Source: Flavobacterium piscis
Lineage (GTDB): Bacteria > Bacteroidota > Bacteroidia > Flavobacteriales > Flavobacteriaceae
Direction of reading: 5' to 3'
Assembly: GCF_001686925.1 (NCBI RefSeq)
Contig: NZ_LVEN01000044.1
Location: 186,001-250,000, forward strand
Length of the DNA: 64,000 bases
The notes below the pieces were generated by a model. That model had not been told where the DNA came from. It saw only the letters and a program-made list of their open reading frames with translations, and ran no database searches. The translations under genes were made by a program, and so were the position numbers. Shown here piece by piece: positions 42,664 to 50,870 of this stretch. Position 1 is the first letter of the stretch. Every line of letters begins with the position of its first letter.

Positions 42664-43449
42664 TTATACGCTCAAATTTTTAATAAATTCTGTTGCGGCC
42701 TCGCCTGCGTTATCGGTTTTCATGAAGTTTTCTCCAATTAAGAATCCGCTGTAGCCGTAAGGTCTTAATTCTGAAATGGCTTCGATTGATGAGATGCCGC
42801 TTTCTGAAACTTTGACGAATTCATCTGGAATTTGCGATGCCAGCTGTTTGCTGAAATCTAAACTTACTTCAAAAGTTTTTAGGTTTCTGTTGTTCACGCC
42901 AATCATGTCTAAACTCGGCATAATCGATTTTTCTAATTCTTCCTGATTGTGAACTTCCAATAAAACTTCTAAACCTAATTTCTTTGCAAATTGAGATAAT
43001 GATTTGATTTCTTCACGAGTTAAAACCGCGGCGATTAATAAAATTAAATCGGCTCCAAAAGCTTTGGCTTCTAGGATTTGGTATTCATCAACAATAAATT
43101 CTTTTCGCAAAAGCGGAATATTCACACTCGCTCTTGCCAAAAGTAAATCGTCTAAAGAACCTCCGAAATATTTCCCGTCAGTTAAAACCGAAATTCCGCA
43201 AGCACCTGCAGTTTCATATCCTTTCACCACTTCTTCAACCGTAAAACTATGATTGATCACTGATTTTGAAGGAGAACGGCGTTTGTGTTCTGCAATTATT
43301 CCTGTTGAACTTGTTCTCAATTTCTGACTCAATGAAATCGTTTCCCTTTCAAAAAACACTGAACTTTCCAATTGTGAAACCGGAATGATTGATTTCTTAA
43401 GAACGACTTCCCTTTGTTTGTCAACTATGATTCTATCTAAAATATTCAT
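42664..43449 (-). CDS. trpC: Indole-3-glycerol phosphate synthase
   Basis: A 261-residue TIM barrel with catalytic Lys in IIAEHKRRSPSKS, the Glu in LRKEFIVDEYQI, and the phosphate site SESGISS. It closes the indole ring from CdRP. It precedes trpF and follows trpD in the operon. Confidence 0.95.
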   Translation of the reverse strand: MNILDRIIVDKQREVVLKKSIIPVSQLESSVFFERETISLSQKLRTSSTGIIAEHKRRSPSKSVINHSFTVEEVVKGYETAGACGISVLTDGKYFGGSLDDLLLARASVNIPLLRKEFIVDEYQILEAKAFGADLILLIAAVLTREEIKSLSQFAKKLGLEVLLEVHNQEELEKSIMPSLDMIGVNNRNLKTFEVSLDFSKQLASQIPDEFVKVSESGISSIEAISELRPYGYSGFLIGENFMKTDNAGEAATEFIKNLSV

Positions 43450-43530
43450 ATTTCTTTGTTTCAGGTTTCAGGTTTCAAGTTTCAGATCCCAACAACTTGA
43501 AACCTGAAACAAAGAAAACTTGAAACTAAA
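43450..43530. repeat. GTTTCAGG/CCTGAAAC inverted repeat in the trpD-trpC spacer
   Basis: GTTTCAGGTTTCAGGTTTCA (43459 on) opposes CAACTTGAAACCTGAAACAA (43491 on). Confidence 0.75.
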
Positions 43531-44523
43531 TTACTTACTTAATTCCTGTAATGTTTGTAGTGCCTTTAAGCCTTTTCCTGAAAAAAGACTTTCTTTTGCC
43601 AATTCAAATCCTTCTAACGGAGAACATTTTGTAACGGTTGCAATTGCCATTGCAGCGTTGGCCATAACGACATTATTCTGTGCTTCTGTTCCTTTTCCTG
43701 AAATAATGTTAGTGAACATTTCTGCTGATTCTTCAATCGTTTTTCCACCTTCAATTTCGGTTTGAGATAAAAGCCTAACTCCAAAATCTTCTGGTTTCAA
43801 CATTCCTTCCATGTGTGATGTTATTGTTTTGGTTGGACCTGTTAAGGAAATTTCGTCATATCCATCAAGGGAATGTAAAATGGTAAAATTGATATCCGTA
43901 TTTTGATATAAATAAGCATACATTCTGGCTAATTCCAAATTGAAAACACCAACTAATTGATTCTGTGGAAACGACGGATTTACCATTGGTCCCAACATAT
44001 TGAAGAACGTTTTTACTGCCAGTTCTTTTCTGATTGGCCCAACATTTTTCATTGCCGGGTGAAATAGGGGAGCATGTAAAACGCAAATTCCGGCTTTGTC
44101 GATGCATTTTTCTAAAAACGAAGCGTCATTGCTGAATTTAATTCCCATTTTTTCCATCACGTTGCTTGATCCTGAAATAGAGGATACGCCGTAATTTCCG
44201 TGTTTGGCAACTTTAATTCCAGCTCCTGCTGATATAAAAGAAGCTAAAGTTGAGATGTTGAAAGTATCTTTTCCATCGCCACCCGTTCCGCATAAATCGA
44301 TAGTATTGTAAGCTGATAAATCAACACGAATGCATAATTCTAATAATGCTTCGCGAAAGCCTGAAAGCTCATCAATAGTAATACTGCGCATCATAAATAC
44401 GGTCAAAAATGCCGAAATCTGACTTGAATTATAATTTCCACTTGAGATATTAATCAATACGTCTTTGGCTTCTTCTTTAGAAAGCACTTCGTGGTTGATT
44501 AATTTATTTAATATAGTTTTCAT
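43531..44523 (-). CDS. trpD: Anthranilate phosphoribosyltransferase
   Basis: A 330-residue transferase that joins anthranilate to PRPP. The PRPP-binding CGTGGDGKDTFNIST, KHGNYGVSSISGSSNVME and the metal-site DGYDEISLTGPT motifs are intact. It follows a GNAT gene in the operon instead of trpG directly. Confidence 0.95.
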   Translation of the reverse strand: MKTILNKLINHEVLSKEEAKDVLINISSGNYNSSQISAFLTVFMMRSITIDELSGFREALLELCIRVDLSAYNTIDLCGTGGDGKDTFNISTLASFISAGAGIKVAKHGNYGVSSISGSSNVMEKMGIKFSNDASFLEKCIDKAGICVLHAPLFHPAMKNVGPIRKELAVKTFFNMLGPMVNPSFPQNQLVGVFNLELARMYAYLYQNTDINFTILHSLDGYDEISLTGPTKTITSHMEGMLKPEDFGVRLLSQTEIEGGKTIEESAEMFTNIISGKGTEAQNNVVMANAAMAIATVTKCSPLEGFELAKESLFSGKGLKALQTLQELSK

Positions 44524-44656
44524 TTTTTTTTTAAGTTGCTAAGATTCTGAGATACTAAGGTTCTAAGTTTTTGTTTCAGGTTTCAGGTTTCAAGTTAATT
44601 CTGCGACTGAAAACTGTGACTGAATACTAAAAACTCTGAACACTGAATACTGCTTT
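44524..44656. repeat. Repeat-filled spacer between GNAT gene and trpD
   Basis: Carries CTAAG units (AGTTGCTAAGATTCTGAGAT from 44532), GTTTCAGGTTTCAGGTTTCA (44573 on), and GACTGAAAACTGTGACTGAA units (44604 on). Confidence 0.7.
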
Positions 44657-45061
44657 TTAATGTTCATTTCCTTGATAAATCCACATGGGTTCTGTTTTTC
44701 CGGCTCTTTCAAATCCGTTTTTTTTATAAAAGTCAACTGCTTTTCCGTCTGCAGTTAACATCTGCATGTGAAAGTGACTGTATTTCTCCTGCATTTTATC
44801 TACAATCATTTTTCCAATTCCTTTTCCCTGATAGTCCGGAAGTACCAATAAATGCGGATAATAAACAGTCAAAAATCCATCAGAAATCGCATTCCCAAGT
44901 CCGACTAGTTTTGTCCCTTCCCAAGCCGTAATTAAAGTTTCGGAATTTAAAAGACCATTGTATAATTCGTTTGGTTTGTTGGCCGAACTCCATTCGTTGG
45001 CTTTGTATAAAATCAAGATGTCTTCAATGTTGATTTCTTTGGTTTCTGAAATATTTATCAT
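44657..45061 (-). CDS. GNAT N-acetyltransferase inside the trp operon
   Basis: A 134-residue GCN5-related acetyltransferase: acetyl-CoA pocket in VLPDYQGKGIGKMIVDKM (Q-x-x-G-x-G) and a typical VDFYKKNGFERAGKT end. The acceptor is unknown. It lies between trpG and trpD and is flanked by CTAAG repeats, so it may have arrived with them or been left by gene shuffling. Confidence 0.88.
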   Translation of the reverse strand: MINISETKEINIEDILILYKANEWSSANKPNELYNGLLNSETLITAWEGTKLVGLGNAISDGFLTVYYPHLLVLPDYQGKGIGKMIVDKMQEKYSHFHMQMLTADGKAVDFYKKNGFERAGKTEPMWIYQGNEH

Positions 45062-45137
45062 TTTTTTTAATGTTCTAAGTTGCTAAGATTCTATGGGACT
45101 AAGGTTTTGAACTGTGACTGTAAACTGAGACTGAGTA
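45062..45137. repeat. CTAAG and ACTGAGACTG repeats between trpG and GNAT gene
   Basis: TTCTAAGTTGCTAAGATTCT (45073 on) is followed by AACTGTGACTGTAAACTGAG (45109 on). Confidence 0.65.
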
Positions 45138-45704
45138 CTAGCTCTTTATCCAATTCTCCAAGATCAATTTCCCTTTTGGTGTCAACACACTTTCCGGGTG
45201 AAACTGAACGCCTCTCACATCATAAGTTTTGTGTCTCAGTGACATAATTTGTCCATTTTCGTCTATTGAAGTGGCTTCTAAAACGTCTGGTAGATTAGCA
45301 TCAACAACCCAGGAATGGTATCTTCCTACTTCGAATTCATTTCCTAATCCTTCAAACAAAATTTCATCAGAAACTACCGTTTTTACGTTCGTAGCAACTC
45401 CGTGGTACACTTTGTCAAGGTTTGAAAGCGTTCCGCCAAAAACTTCTCCAATGGCTTGTTGTCCCAAACAAACACCTAAAATGCTTTTTGTTGGTCCGTA
45501 TTTCTGAATTACTTCTTTTAATAAACCTGCTTCGTCCGGAATTCCAGGCCCCGGAGAAAGTAATATCTTATCGAAAGAAGCGATTTCGTCAATATCAAAT
45601 TCGTCGTTTCTGTAAACGGTTACTTCGCAGTTTAAATCTTCTAAATAGTGCACTAAATTATAAGTGAAACTATCGTAATTGTCTATAACTAATATTTTTT
45701 TCAT
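45138..45704 (-). CDS. trpG: Anthranilate synthase glutamine amidotransferase subunit
   Basis: A 188-residue class-I amidotransferase. Catalytic Cys in LGVCLGQQAIGEVFGG, His and Glu in VQFHPESVLT, and oxyanion motif LLSPGPGIP. It supplies ammonia to TrpE. It is separated from trpE by a lipoprotein gene; the two subunits are encoded about 700 bp apart. Confidence 0.95.
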   Translation of the reverse strand: MKKILVIDNYDSFTYNLVHYLEDLNCEVTVYRNDEFDIDEIASFDKILLSPGPGIPDEAGLLKEVIQKYGPTKSILGVCLGQQAIGEVFGGTLSNLDKVYHGVATNVKTVVSDEILFEGLGNEFEVGRYHSWVVDANLPDVLEATSIDENGQIMSLRHKTYDVRGVQFHPESVLTPKGKLILENWIKS

Positions 45705-45787
45705 TTTTTTTGAGTTGCTAAGTTGCTAAGTTTCTGAGTTACTAAGTCCTCAAACTGAGACTGTAAACTGAGACTGAAAACTAATTT
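45705..45787. repeat. CTAAG and ACTGAGACTG repeats between lipoprotein gene and trpG
   Basis: GTTGCTAAGTTGCTAAGTTT (45714 on) and AACTGAGACTGTAAACTGAG (45753 on). Confidence 0.65.
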
Positions 45788-46231
45788 TTATTTTTCTCGA
45801 ACGTATTTTTCTGTAATGATTCGATTGATTCCTAATTTTTCTACTTTTTCGATTCCTTTTTGAGTTAGTGTGTCGTTTTTAATTTTTACTACGAACTCAA
45901 ATTTGCCATTTTCCCATTGACGGTTGTTGAAATATTCCAGATTTTCGGTGTACACACTGTCTTTCAAAGTATATTTTCCGCCTCCACCAAAAAATACGGC
46001 TGCTGTGCTGTCTTTTCCATTATTCAAATCATGATTAAAAAAAGCAAAATGAGTATCATTTATAATTTTAATCATTTTTGTTTTTGGATTGAAAGTCGAG
46101 AAAGTCGAATCTTTTTCTGTCGTTTCTGCTGATATCAGACGCCAGGTTCCTTCAAGTGGATTCTCTTTTTTTTCTGAATTGCAGGACGCTATAGTAATGA
46201 TTAAAACTAGAATTGATAATGCTTTTTTCAT
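45788..46231 (-). CDS. Small lipocalin-like lipoprotein inside the trp operon
   Basis: A 147-residue exported lipoprotein with lipobox IASC at residues 14-17. The mature part reads as a beta-barrel, lipocalin-like domain (LEGTWRLISAETTEKDSTF; GKYTLKDSVYTENLEYF). It is probably periplasmic and of unknown ligand. It lies between trpE and trpG and has no evident link to tryptophan synthesis. Confidence 0.72.
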   Translation of the reverse strand: MKKALSILVLIITIASCNSEKKENPLEGTWRLISAETTEKDSTFSTFNPKTKMIKIINDTHFAFFNHDLNNGKDSTAAVFFGGGGKYTLKDSVYTENLEYFNNRQWENGKFEFVVKIKNDTLTQKGIEKVEKLGINRIITEKYVREK

Positions 46232-46433
46232 GATTGTTTGTGGTTTGTTTGTTAATTGTTAGGTTTTTGCTACTCTTTGTCTCCAACGGTTGAAACCGTT
46301 GGCTATTTTTATATAGCATTTCTTTTAATTTGCTTTTCAAACATGGCCCAAGGTTTCAACCTTGGGAGACATTGCAGATCATTCTGTTTCCACGTTCCAA
46401 CAACTTGAAACTTGAAACCTGAAACAAAAGAAA
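46232..46433. repeat. Inverted repeat between trpE and the lipoprotein gene
   Basis: CCAACGGTTGAAACCGTTGG (46283-46302) is a palindrome; CCAAGGTTTCAACCTTGG (46349-46366) is another. CAACTTGAAACTTGAAACCT lies at 46400 on. No gene. Confidence 0.8.
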
Positions 46434-47834
46434 TTATATTTTCTCCGCCATTTCTAAGGCTGTATTCAACGCTCTTAATTTATTATAAACTTCCTGCATT
46501 TCGCTTTCTTCATCTGAGCTGGCAACAATTCCGGCGCCGGCCTGGCAATGCAATTGGTGGTTTTTACTTAAAAAAGTTCTAATCATGATCGCATGGTTAA
46601 AATTTCCTTCAAAATCCATGAAGCCAATTGCTCCTCCGTAGAAATTACGATTTGTTTTTTCGTAATCTTCGATTAATTGCATCGCTCTGTGTTTTGGTGC
46701 GCCACTTAAAGTTCCTGCCGGGAAAGTATCGGCAACTACTTGCATCGTTGTAGCTTTCTCATGTAAATGTCCGGTAACTTTAGAAACTAAGTGAATTACA
46801 TGCGAGAAAAACTGAACTTCTCTATATTTCTCAACATTTACATCATGTCCGTTTCTGCTTAAATCGTTTCTGGCCAAATCAACTAACATTACGTGTTCGC
46901 TATTTTCTTTTTTATCTTCAGAAAGTTGTTTGGCTAAAACCGCATCATGCTCGTCATTTCCGGTTCTTTTGAACGTTCCGGCGATGGGATGAATTTCAGC
47001 TTTTCTGTTTTTTACTATAATTTGAGCTTCGGGCGAAGACCCAAATATTTTAAAATCTCCATAATCAAAAAAGAATAAATAAGGAGATGGATTGATACTG
47101 CGTAATGCTCTGTAAACATTGAATTCGTCGCCTTTGAAACCTTGTGTAAAACGACGTGATAAAACCAATTGAAACACATCGCCACGGAAACAGTGTTTTT
47201 TAGCTAAGGCCACATTGTGTTTGAATTCTTCATCAGTCAGGTTTGAAAAACCTTCGCCTTCTTTTGCGAATTTATAAGAAGCAATGTTTCTTGATTGCAA
47301 TAATTGCTCAATTTCAGAAATGTTGTTTCTTCCATCAACACTATGACAAAAAATGTAAGCTTCATTTTTAAAATGATTGATCGCAATAATGTTTTGATAA
47401 ACGGCATAAAAAACGTCAGGAATTAAAGTAGCTGTGTCTTTTTTAGCAATCGAAACTTTCTCAAAATAACGAACAGCATCGTAAGAAATGTATCCAAATA
47501 AACCATTATTAATGAATTTAAAATCATTTTTCTCTGATTTAAACTGGCTCGAAAATTCCTGAATTACTTGTGGAATATTCGTCGAAGAATCAATTGCAAT
47601 TTGTTCGGTAGTTCCGTCAGGAAAAGTTTTGGAGATAATTTCGTTTTCAATTTTAATTGTCGCAATCGGGTTGCAGCAAACATAAGAGAAACTGTTATCA
47701 TTTCCGTGATAATCACTACTTTCAAGGAGTAAACTATTTGGAAATTTATCTCTGATTTTAAAATAAATACTTACCGGCGTGATGGTGTCTGCCAGAATTT
47801 GTTTGTAGTGTGTGTTGAGTATAAAAGGTTTCAA
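46434..47834 (-). CDS. trpE: Anthranilate synthase component I
   Basis: A 466-residue chorismate-using enzyme that makes anthranilate with TrpG. The feedback-inhibition motif LLES (NSLLLESSDYHG) lies near residue 38, and the catalytic region ends AGAGIVASSDEESEMQEVYNK. Its start codon is TTG (47832-47834): an in-frame stop lies seven codons upstream and the next Met is far into the domain. Upstream are the leader peptide and attenuator, so this gene is regulated by tryptophan supply. Confidence 0.94.
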   Translation of the reverse strand: MKPFILNTHYKQILADTITPVSIYFKIRDKFPNSLLLESSDYHGNDNSFSYVCCNPIATIKIENEIISKTFPDGTTEQIAIDSSTNIPQVIQEFSSQFKSEKNDFKFINNGLFGYISYDAVRYFEKVSIAKKDTATLIPDVFYAVYQNIIAINHFKNEAYIFCHSVDGRNNISEIEQLLQSRNIASYKFAKEGEGFSNLTDEEFKHNVALAKKHCFRGDVFQLVLSRRFTQGFKGDEFNVYRALRSINPSPYLFFFDYGDFKIFGSSPEAQIIVKNRKAEIHPIAGTFKRTGNDEHDAVLAKQLSEDKKENSEHVMLVDLARNDLSRNGHDVNVEKYREVQFFSHVIHLVSKVTGHLHEKATTMQVVADTFPAGTLSGAPKHRAMQLIEDYEKTNRNFYGGAIGFMDFEGNFNHAIMIRTFLSKNHQLHCQAGAGIVASSDEESEMQEVYNKLRALNTALEMAEKI

Positions 47835-47878
47835 TGTATATAGTTTTAATTTTTAGAATATTTGCTTTAGTTTCGGCC

Positions 47879-47912
47879 AAAAAAAAAGGCTTGTCGTGAT
47901 GACAAGCCTTTT
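47879..47912 (-). terminator. trp attenuator terminator
   Basis: On the minus strand AAAAGGCTTGTC and GACAAGCCTTTT pair perfectly over 12 bp (47901-47912 with 47884-47895) with a five-base loop, and the RNA continues into a run of nine U residues. An alternative fold, 47941-47947 with 47903-47909 and 47950-47956 with 47893-47899, would destroy it. Confidence 0.9.
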
Positions 47913-47956
47913 ATATTTATAGTTTTGAAAATACCATAGGAAGCTTAGTTCACGAC
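47893..47956 (-). promoter_or_regulatory. trp antiterminator
   Basis: Leader RNA GUCGUGA (47956-47950) pairs with UCACGAC (47899-47893), and UAAGCUU (47947-47941) pairs with AGGCUUG (47909-47903), two wobble pairs included. The first strand overlaps the leader stop codon, so a ribosome finishing the peptide would cover it, while one stalled at the Trp codons would leave it free. Confidence 0.8.
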
Positions 47957-48006
47957 GTTTGACGTAAATTCTTCCACCACCAAGTATTGTTCATTAATGT
48001 TTTCAT
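47950..48006 (-). CDS. trpL: trp leader peptide, 18 residues with three Trp
   Basis: ATG at 48006-48004 begins MKTLMNNTWWWKNLRQTS and ends at TGA (47952-47950). Three consecutive TGG codons occupy 47974-47982. The peptide precedes the U-tract terminator and the trpE gene. It is too short for usual ORF finders. Ribosome stalling at the Trp codons under tryptophan shortage would permit the antiterminator. A -7 box lies 18 bases upstream, giving a very short untranslated leader. Confidence 0.92.
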   Translation of the reverse strand: MKTLMNNTWWWKNLRQTS

Positions 48007-48024
48007 TTTCTTATTTTGATGTGA

Positions 48025-48032
48025 CAAAGATA
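48025..48032 (-). promoter_or_regulatory. -7 box of the trp operon
   Basis: Reads TATCTTTG on the minus strand, the same box as before the SDR and TetR genes, 18 bases before the trpL ATG. Confidence 0.75.
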
Positions 48033-48129
48033 TAAATGTAAATTGGATTAGAATACATAAAATTTCAAAAAAATCTTTTCTAAATTTTAAAATTTGTTAA
48101 ATTCTACTGTTTTAAATTACTTTAAAGAG

Positions 48130-49410
48130 CTAATTTCCAATCGCAATTGTGTTGTTTTGGTTCATCCTAAAATCCGGATTTCCTTTGATATTGGGCGTTG
48201 TAAACAATTCGTTGTTTTTGAGCTTTGTATAATTTATTTCGAAATCAGGATTGCTGTAGAATTTTTGAAGTGATGCATTTGCACCACCTGCTTCGCTTAC
48301 AATTCCGCCATTACAATTGTTAACGATTAAGTTTTTAAATGCAATTTTAGCTAAATTAACATCACCATTTCCAATATTTCCTTCCAATAAAACAAACGGA
48401 GAAAAACCTGAAACGATACTGTTTGATAAAGTAAATAAAGTATTTTCTCTAACGTAAACAGACTCACGTACAAGTCCCTGATTGTTTTCTTCCATGTTTA
48501 CCAAAGTAATGTTGCTGGCCGTTATTTTAGTAATTTTTTTGGTCATATCCGTATTTCCAATTTTGTCATAAGAATCTACCTCAAAACATCTTGAACCTGA
48601 AATATCTGATGAAAAAGGATGGCGAATAGCGATACTGTTGCTAATATTGATTTGAGCTCCTTGTGTAAAATCAAAATCATCATCGGTAGTTCTGTATGAA
48701 ACTAGGTTGTTCATGTTTAAATCTCCACCATAACATTCGAAAGAATCATCGTTAGAAAAACTAATCTGGATATTGCTTAAAACTGTTTTTCTGCCCACTC
48801 CGGCTAGCGAAAGTCCGTTAAGTTCTTTGGCAGCACTCAGTTTCCTTCCGGAATATTCAATTCTTACATATTTTAAAATCCCTGAATTATCTTCGGCATC
48901 CTGACCTCCATAATGATTCAGCATTGGTTCCAGATCAAAAGGTAAGGTATGTACGCCGCCAATGGTGTTAATTGGTGCTTTTCCAAGGACAATAATTCCG
49001 CCCCAGTCTCCGGGTTTCCTGTCAGCAATTTCCTTATTCGAAGTAAAAATAATAGGATCGGTTTCTAATCCTTCGGCCATAATTTTTGCACCATTCGTTA
49101 TTACAAGTGTCCCGCAAGTTTTGTCGTCTCCGCGAATAACAGTTCCTGGTTCAATGGTCAAAACGGCATTTTTTGTTACATAAACAACACCCACTAACTG
49201 GTATGTATTTCGTTTTAATAACTTGGTATCTTTGTCTATAGTGCCGGCAATAATGTTTGTTGCTTCGTTATATTCAGTATTTGCTGGCTTAAAATTGGTC
49301 CAGTTGCCCATCCAGTTTGAGTTGCCAATAATTCCTTTAGGTTGTTGTTGGGCTTGTAAAAATAGGGTACTTAGAAGAGTAATAATTGCAATATGTATTT
49401 TTGCTTTCAT
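48130..49410 (-). CDS. Secreted beta-helix-like protein
   Basis: A 426-residue exported protein with a signal peptide (residues 1-20, ending LQAQ). The mature part reads as a right-handed beta-helix: repeated short strands such as NAVLTIEPGTVIRGDDKTCGTLVI, DDSFECYGGDLNMNNLVSYRTTDDDFDFTQ and ISNSIAI. The acidic repeats might bind calcium. No T9SS sorting domain and no catalytic motif. It is probably periplasmic or secreted; related proteins accompany TonB receptors in some genomes, but none is adjacent here. Function unknown. Confidence 0.7.
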   Translation of the reverse strand: MKAKIHIAIITLLSTLFLQAQQQPKGIIGNSNWMGNWTNFKPANTEYNEATNIIAGTIDKDTKLLKRNTYQLVGVVYVTKNAVLTIEPGTVIRGDDKTCGTLVITNGAKIMAEGLETDPIIFTSNKEIADRKPGDWGGIIVLGKAPINTIGGVHTLPFDLEPMLNHYGGQDAEDNSGILKYVRIEYSGRKLSAAKELNGLSLAGVGRKTVLSNIQISFSNDDSFECYGGDLNMNNLVSYRTTDDDFDFTQGAQINISNSIAIRHPFSSDISGSRCFEVDSYDKIGNTDMTKKITKITASNITLVNMEENNQGLVRESVYVRENTLFTLSNSIVSGFSPFVLLEGNIGNGDVNLAKIAFKNLIVNNCNGGIVSEAGGANASLQKFYSNPDFEINYTKLKNNELFTTPNIKGNPDFRMNQNNTIAIGN

Positions 49411-49450
49411 AACTATAATTTTGATTTCTAGTTTTGTTTTTTAATTAGTC

Positions 49451-49458
49451 CAAAATTA
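49451..49458 (-). promoter_or_regulatory. Candidate -7 box of the beta-helix protein gene
   Basis: Reads TAATTTTG on the minus strand, 40 bases before the ATG at 49410. Confidence 0.45.
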
Positions 49459-49613
49459 GAAGGCCAATGTTAATCAAAGTCTTAGATGTTATTACGAAAG
49501 TGTTATGTGAATATTAAGGATGTTATCTTTTTGAAAGGAAATAAGATTGCGGACTTTACAGAATAGCGATTTTAAAATTATTTGCAATTAAATTTTCATT
49601 TAAAGATAATTTG

Positions 49614-49621
49614 TAACTTTG
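49614..49621 (+). promoter_or_regulatory. -7 box of the toxin-antitoxin pair
   Basis: TAACTTTG matches TAnnTTTG, 16 bases before the ATG at 49638. Confidence 0.55.
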
Positions 49622-49637
49622 ATAAAAATAAAATGTG

Positions 49638-49874
49638 ATGGATTTAGATACTCGAAAAGTGATTTTTATTAGAGACTTTCTGAAACTTGAAAGCGAGAAA
49701 GCTATTTCTCAGTTTGAAAAATTATTGAAGAAAGAAACTAAAATTGACTCTGAATTAAAGCCAATGTCAATTTCTGATTTTAGCAAAAGGATTTCTGATT
49801 CTTTAGAAGATTCCAAAAATGGACGTGTAACAGGATCCGATCAATTAATTTCTGAAATTGAGAAATGGAGTTGA
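49638..49874 (+). CDS. Putative antitoxin of the ParE-type pair
   Basis: A 78-residue acidic, helical protein (LESEKAISQFEKLLKKETKI; RISDSLEDSKNGRVTGSDQLISEIEKW). Position and 10-base overlap with a ParE-like toxin gene make it the probable antitoxin. No helix-turn-helix or ribbon-helix-helix is obvious; the C-terminal region would wrap the toxin. The frame has an earlier GTG, but the ATG at 49638 is the better start. Confidence 0.7.
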   Translation: MDLDTRKVIFIRDFLKLESEKAISQFEKLLKKETKIDSELKPMSISDFSKRISDSLEDSKNGRVTGSDQLISEIEKWS

Positions 49875-50182
49875 AAATTGATTGGACTGATTTTGCTAAA
49901 AAAGAGTTGAAAAGTATTTTTGATTATTATAAAAAAGAAGCAAATATAGATGTCGCAAGAAAACTTGTTTTGAGAATTACAAAAGAGACACTAAAATTAA
50001 AACACCAGCCTTTAATTGGGCAAAAAGAAGATCTTCTAATTAATAATCCAAAAGAAATTCGTTATTTAATTTTTAAAAATTATAAAATTATCTATTGGAT
50101 AAATTTAGAGAAAAATTCAGTTGAAATTCTGGACGTATTTGATACCCGTCAGGATCCAATAAACATAAAAAGGACGAAGTAA
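49865..50182 (+). CDS. RelE/ParE family toxin
   Basis: A 105-residue protein with the RelE/ParE fold: KIDWTDFAKKELKSIFDYYKK at the start, ARKLVLRITKETLKLKHQPLIGQKED in the middle and KEIRYLIFKNYKIIYWI with EILDVFDTRQDP at the end. ParE toxins attack DNA gyrase and RelE toxins cut mRNA; the lack of a clear ribonuclease triad leaves the choice open, and ParE is favoured. Its start lies within the last codons of the antitoxin gene. Confidence 0.85.
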   Translation: MELKIDWTDFAKKELKSIFDYYKKEANIDVARKLVLRITKETLKLKHQPLIGQKEDLLINNPKEIRYLIFKNYKIIYWINLEKNSVEILDVFDTRQDPINIKRTK

Positions 50183-50202
50183 AAATAGTAAATAATAAAA
50201 AG

Positions 50203-50236
50203 AAACCCCAATAGTTTTGAACCATTGGGGTTTTTC
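50203..50236. terminator. Bidirectional intrinsic terminator
   Basis: AAACCCCAAT (50203-50212) pairs with ATTGGGGTTT (50224-50233), flanked by A and T runs, between the toxin gene and the convergent YceI gene. Confidence 0.85.
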
Positions 50237-50272
50237 TTATAATAGTAAGAATTGTGTGTGAATTTTAAAATA

Positions 50273-50839
50273 TTAGAATTTTAAAGCTACAGTCAATTCG
50301 AAATCATCATTGATAGTTTTGTCTCCTAAGTTTTCGAAGAAGTTACCAGAGTTGTATTTGATGTCATATTTAGTTCTGTCAACTTTGAAAGCAGTAGTTG
50401 CAGTGTTTCCAGCTACAGCGATGTCAAAAGTTACAGGTTTAGTAATTCCTTTGATAGTCAAATCAGCAGTTACTGTGTAAACATCAGTAGATTTAGCTCC
50501 AATAGTTTTGAAAACTAATTTTGCAGTTGGGAATTTGTCAGTTCCAAAGAAATCGTCAGCTTTTAAGTGACCGTTTAATTTCCCTTGGTATTCTCCAGTT
50601 AAATCAGTTGCAGTCAAAGAAGTCATATCAACAGTAAAAGAACCACCAGTTAATTTTTTTCCTTTAAATACTACAGCTCCGTCTTTAAAGTTTACAGTTC
50701 CAGAGTGCTCTCCAGTTACTTTTTTACCTACCCATTTGATAGTAGATGCTTTTACGTCGATTTTTTTAGTTTGAGCATTTACTGAAATACTAGCCGCTGC
50801 TACGAATAATGCTATTGCAATTGTTTTTAAATTTTTCAT
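50273..50839 (-). CDS. YceI family periplasmic protein
   Basis: A 188-residue exported protein with a signal peptide (residues 1-22, ending VNAQ). The YceI beta-barrel is complete: STIKWVGKKVTGEHSGTVNF, then FPTAKLVFKTIG, TADLTIKGITKPVTFD and the final NDDFELTVALKF. Members bind isoprenoid or polar lipids in the periplasm. It is the last gene of a MarR-nitroreductase-YceI operon. Confidence 0.92.
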   Translation of the reverse strand: MKNLKTIAIALFVAAASISVNAQTKKIDVKASTIKWVGKKVTGEHSGTVNFKDGAVVFKGKKLTGGSFTVDMTSLTATDLTGEYQGKLNGHLKADDFFGTDKFPTAKLVFKTIGAKSTDVYTVTADLTIKGITKPVTFDIAVAGNTATTAFKVDRTKYDIKYNSGNFFENLGDKTINDDFELTVALKF

Positions 50840-50870
50840 GTTGTTAAAATTGATTTTGGATTAATAATAA

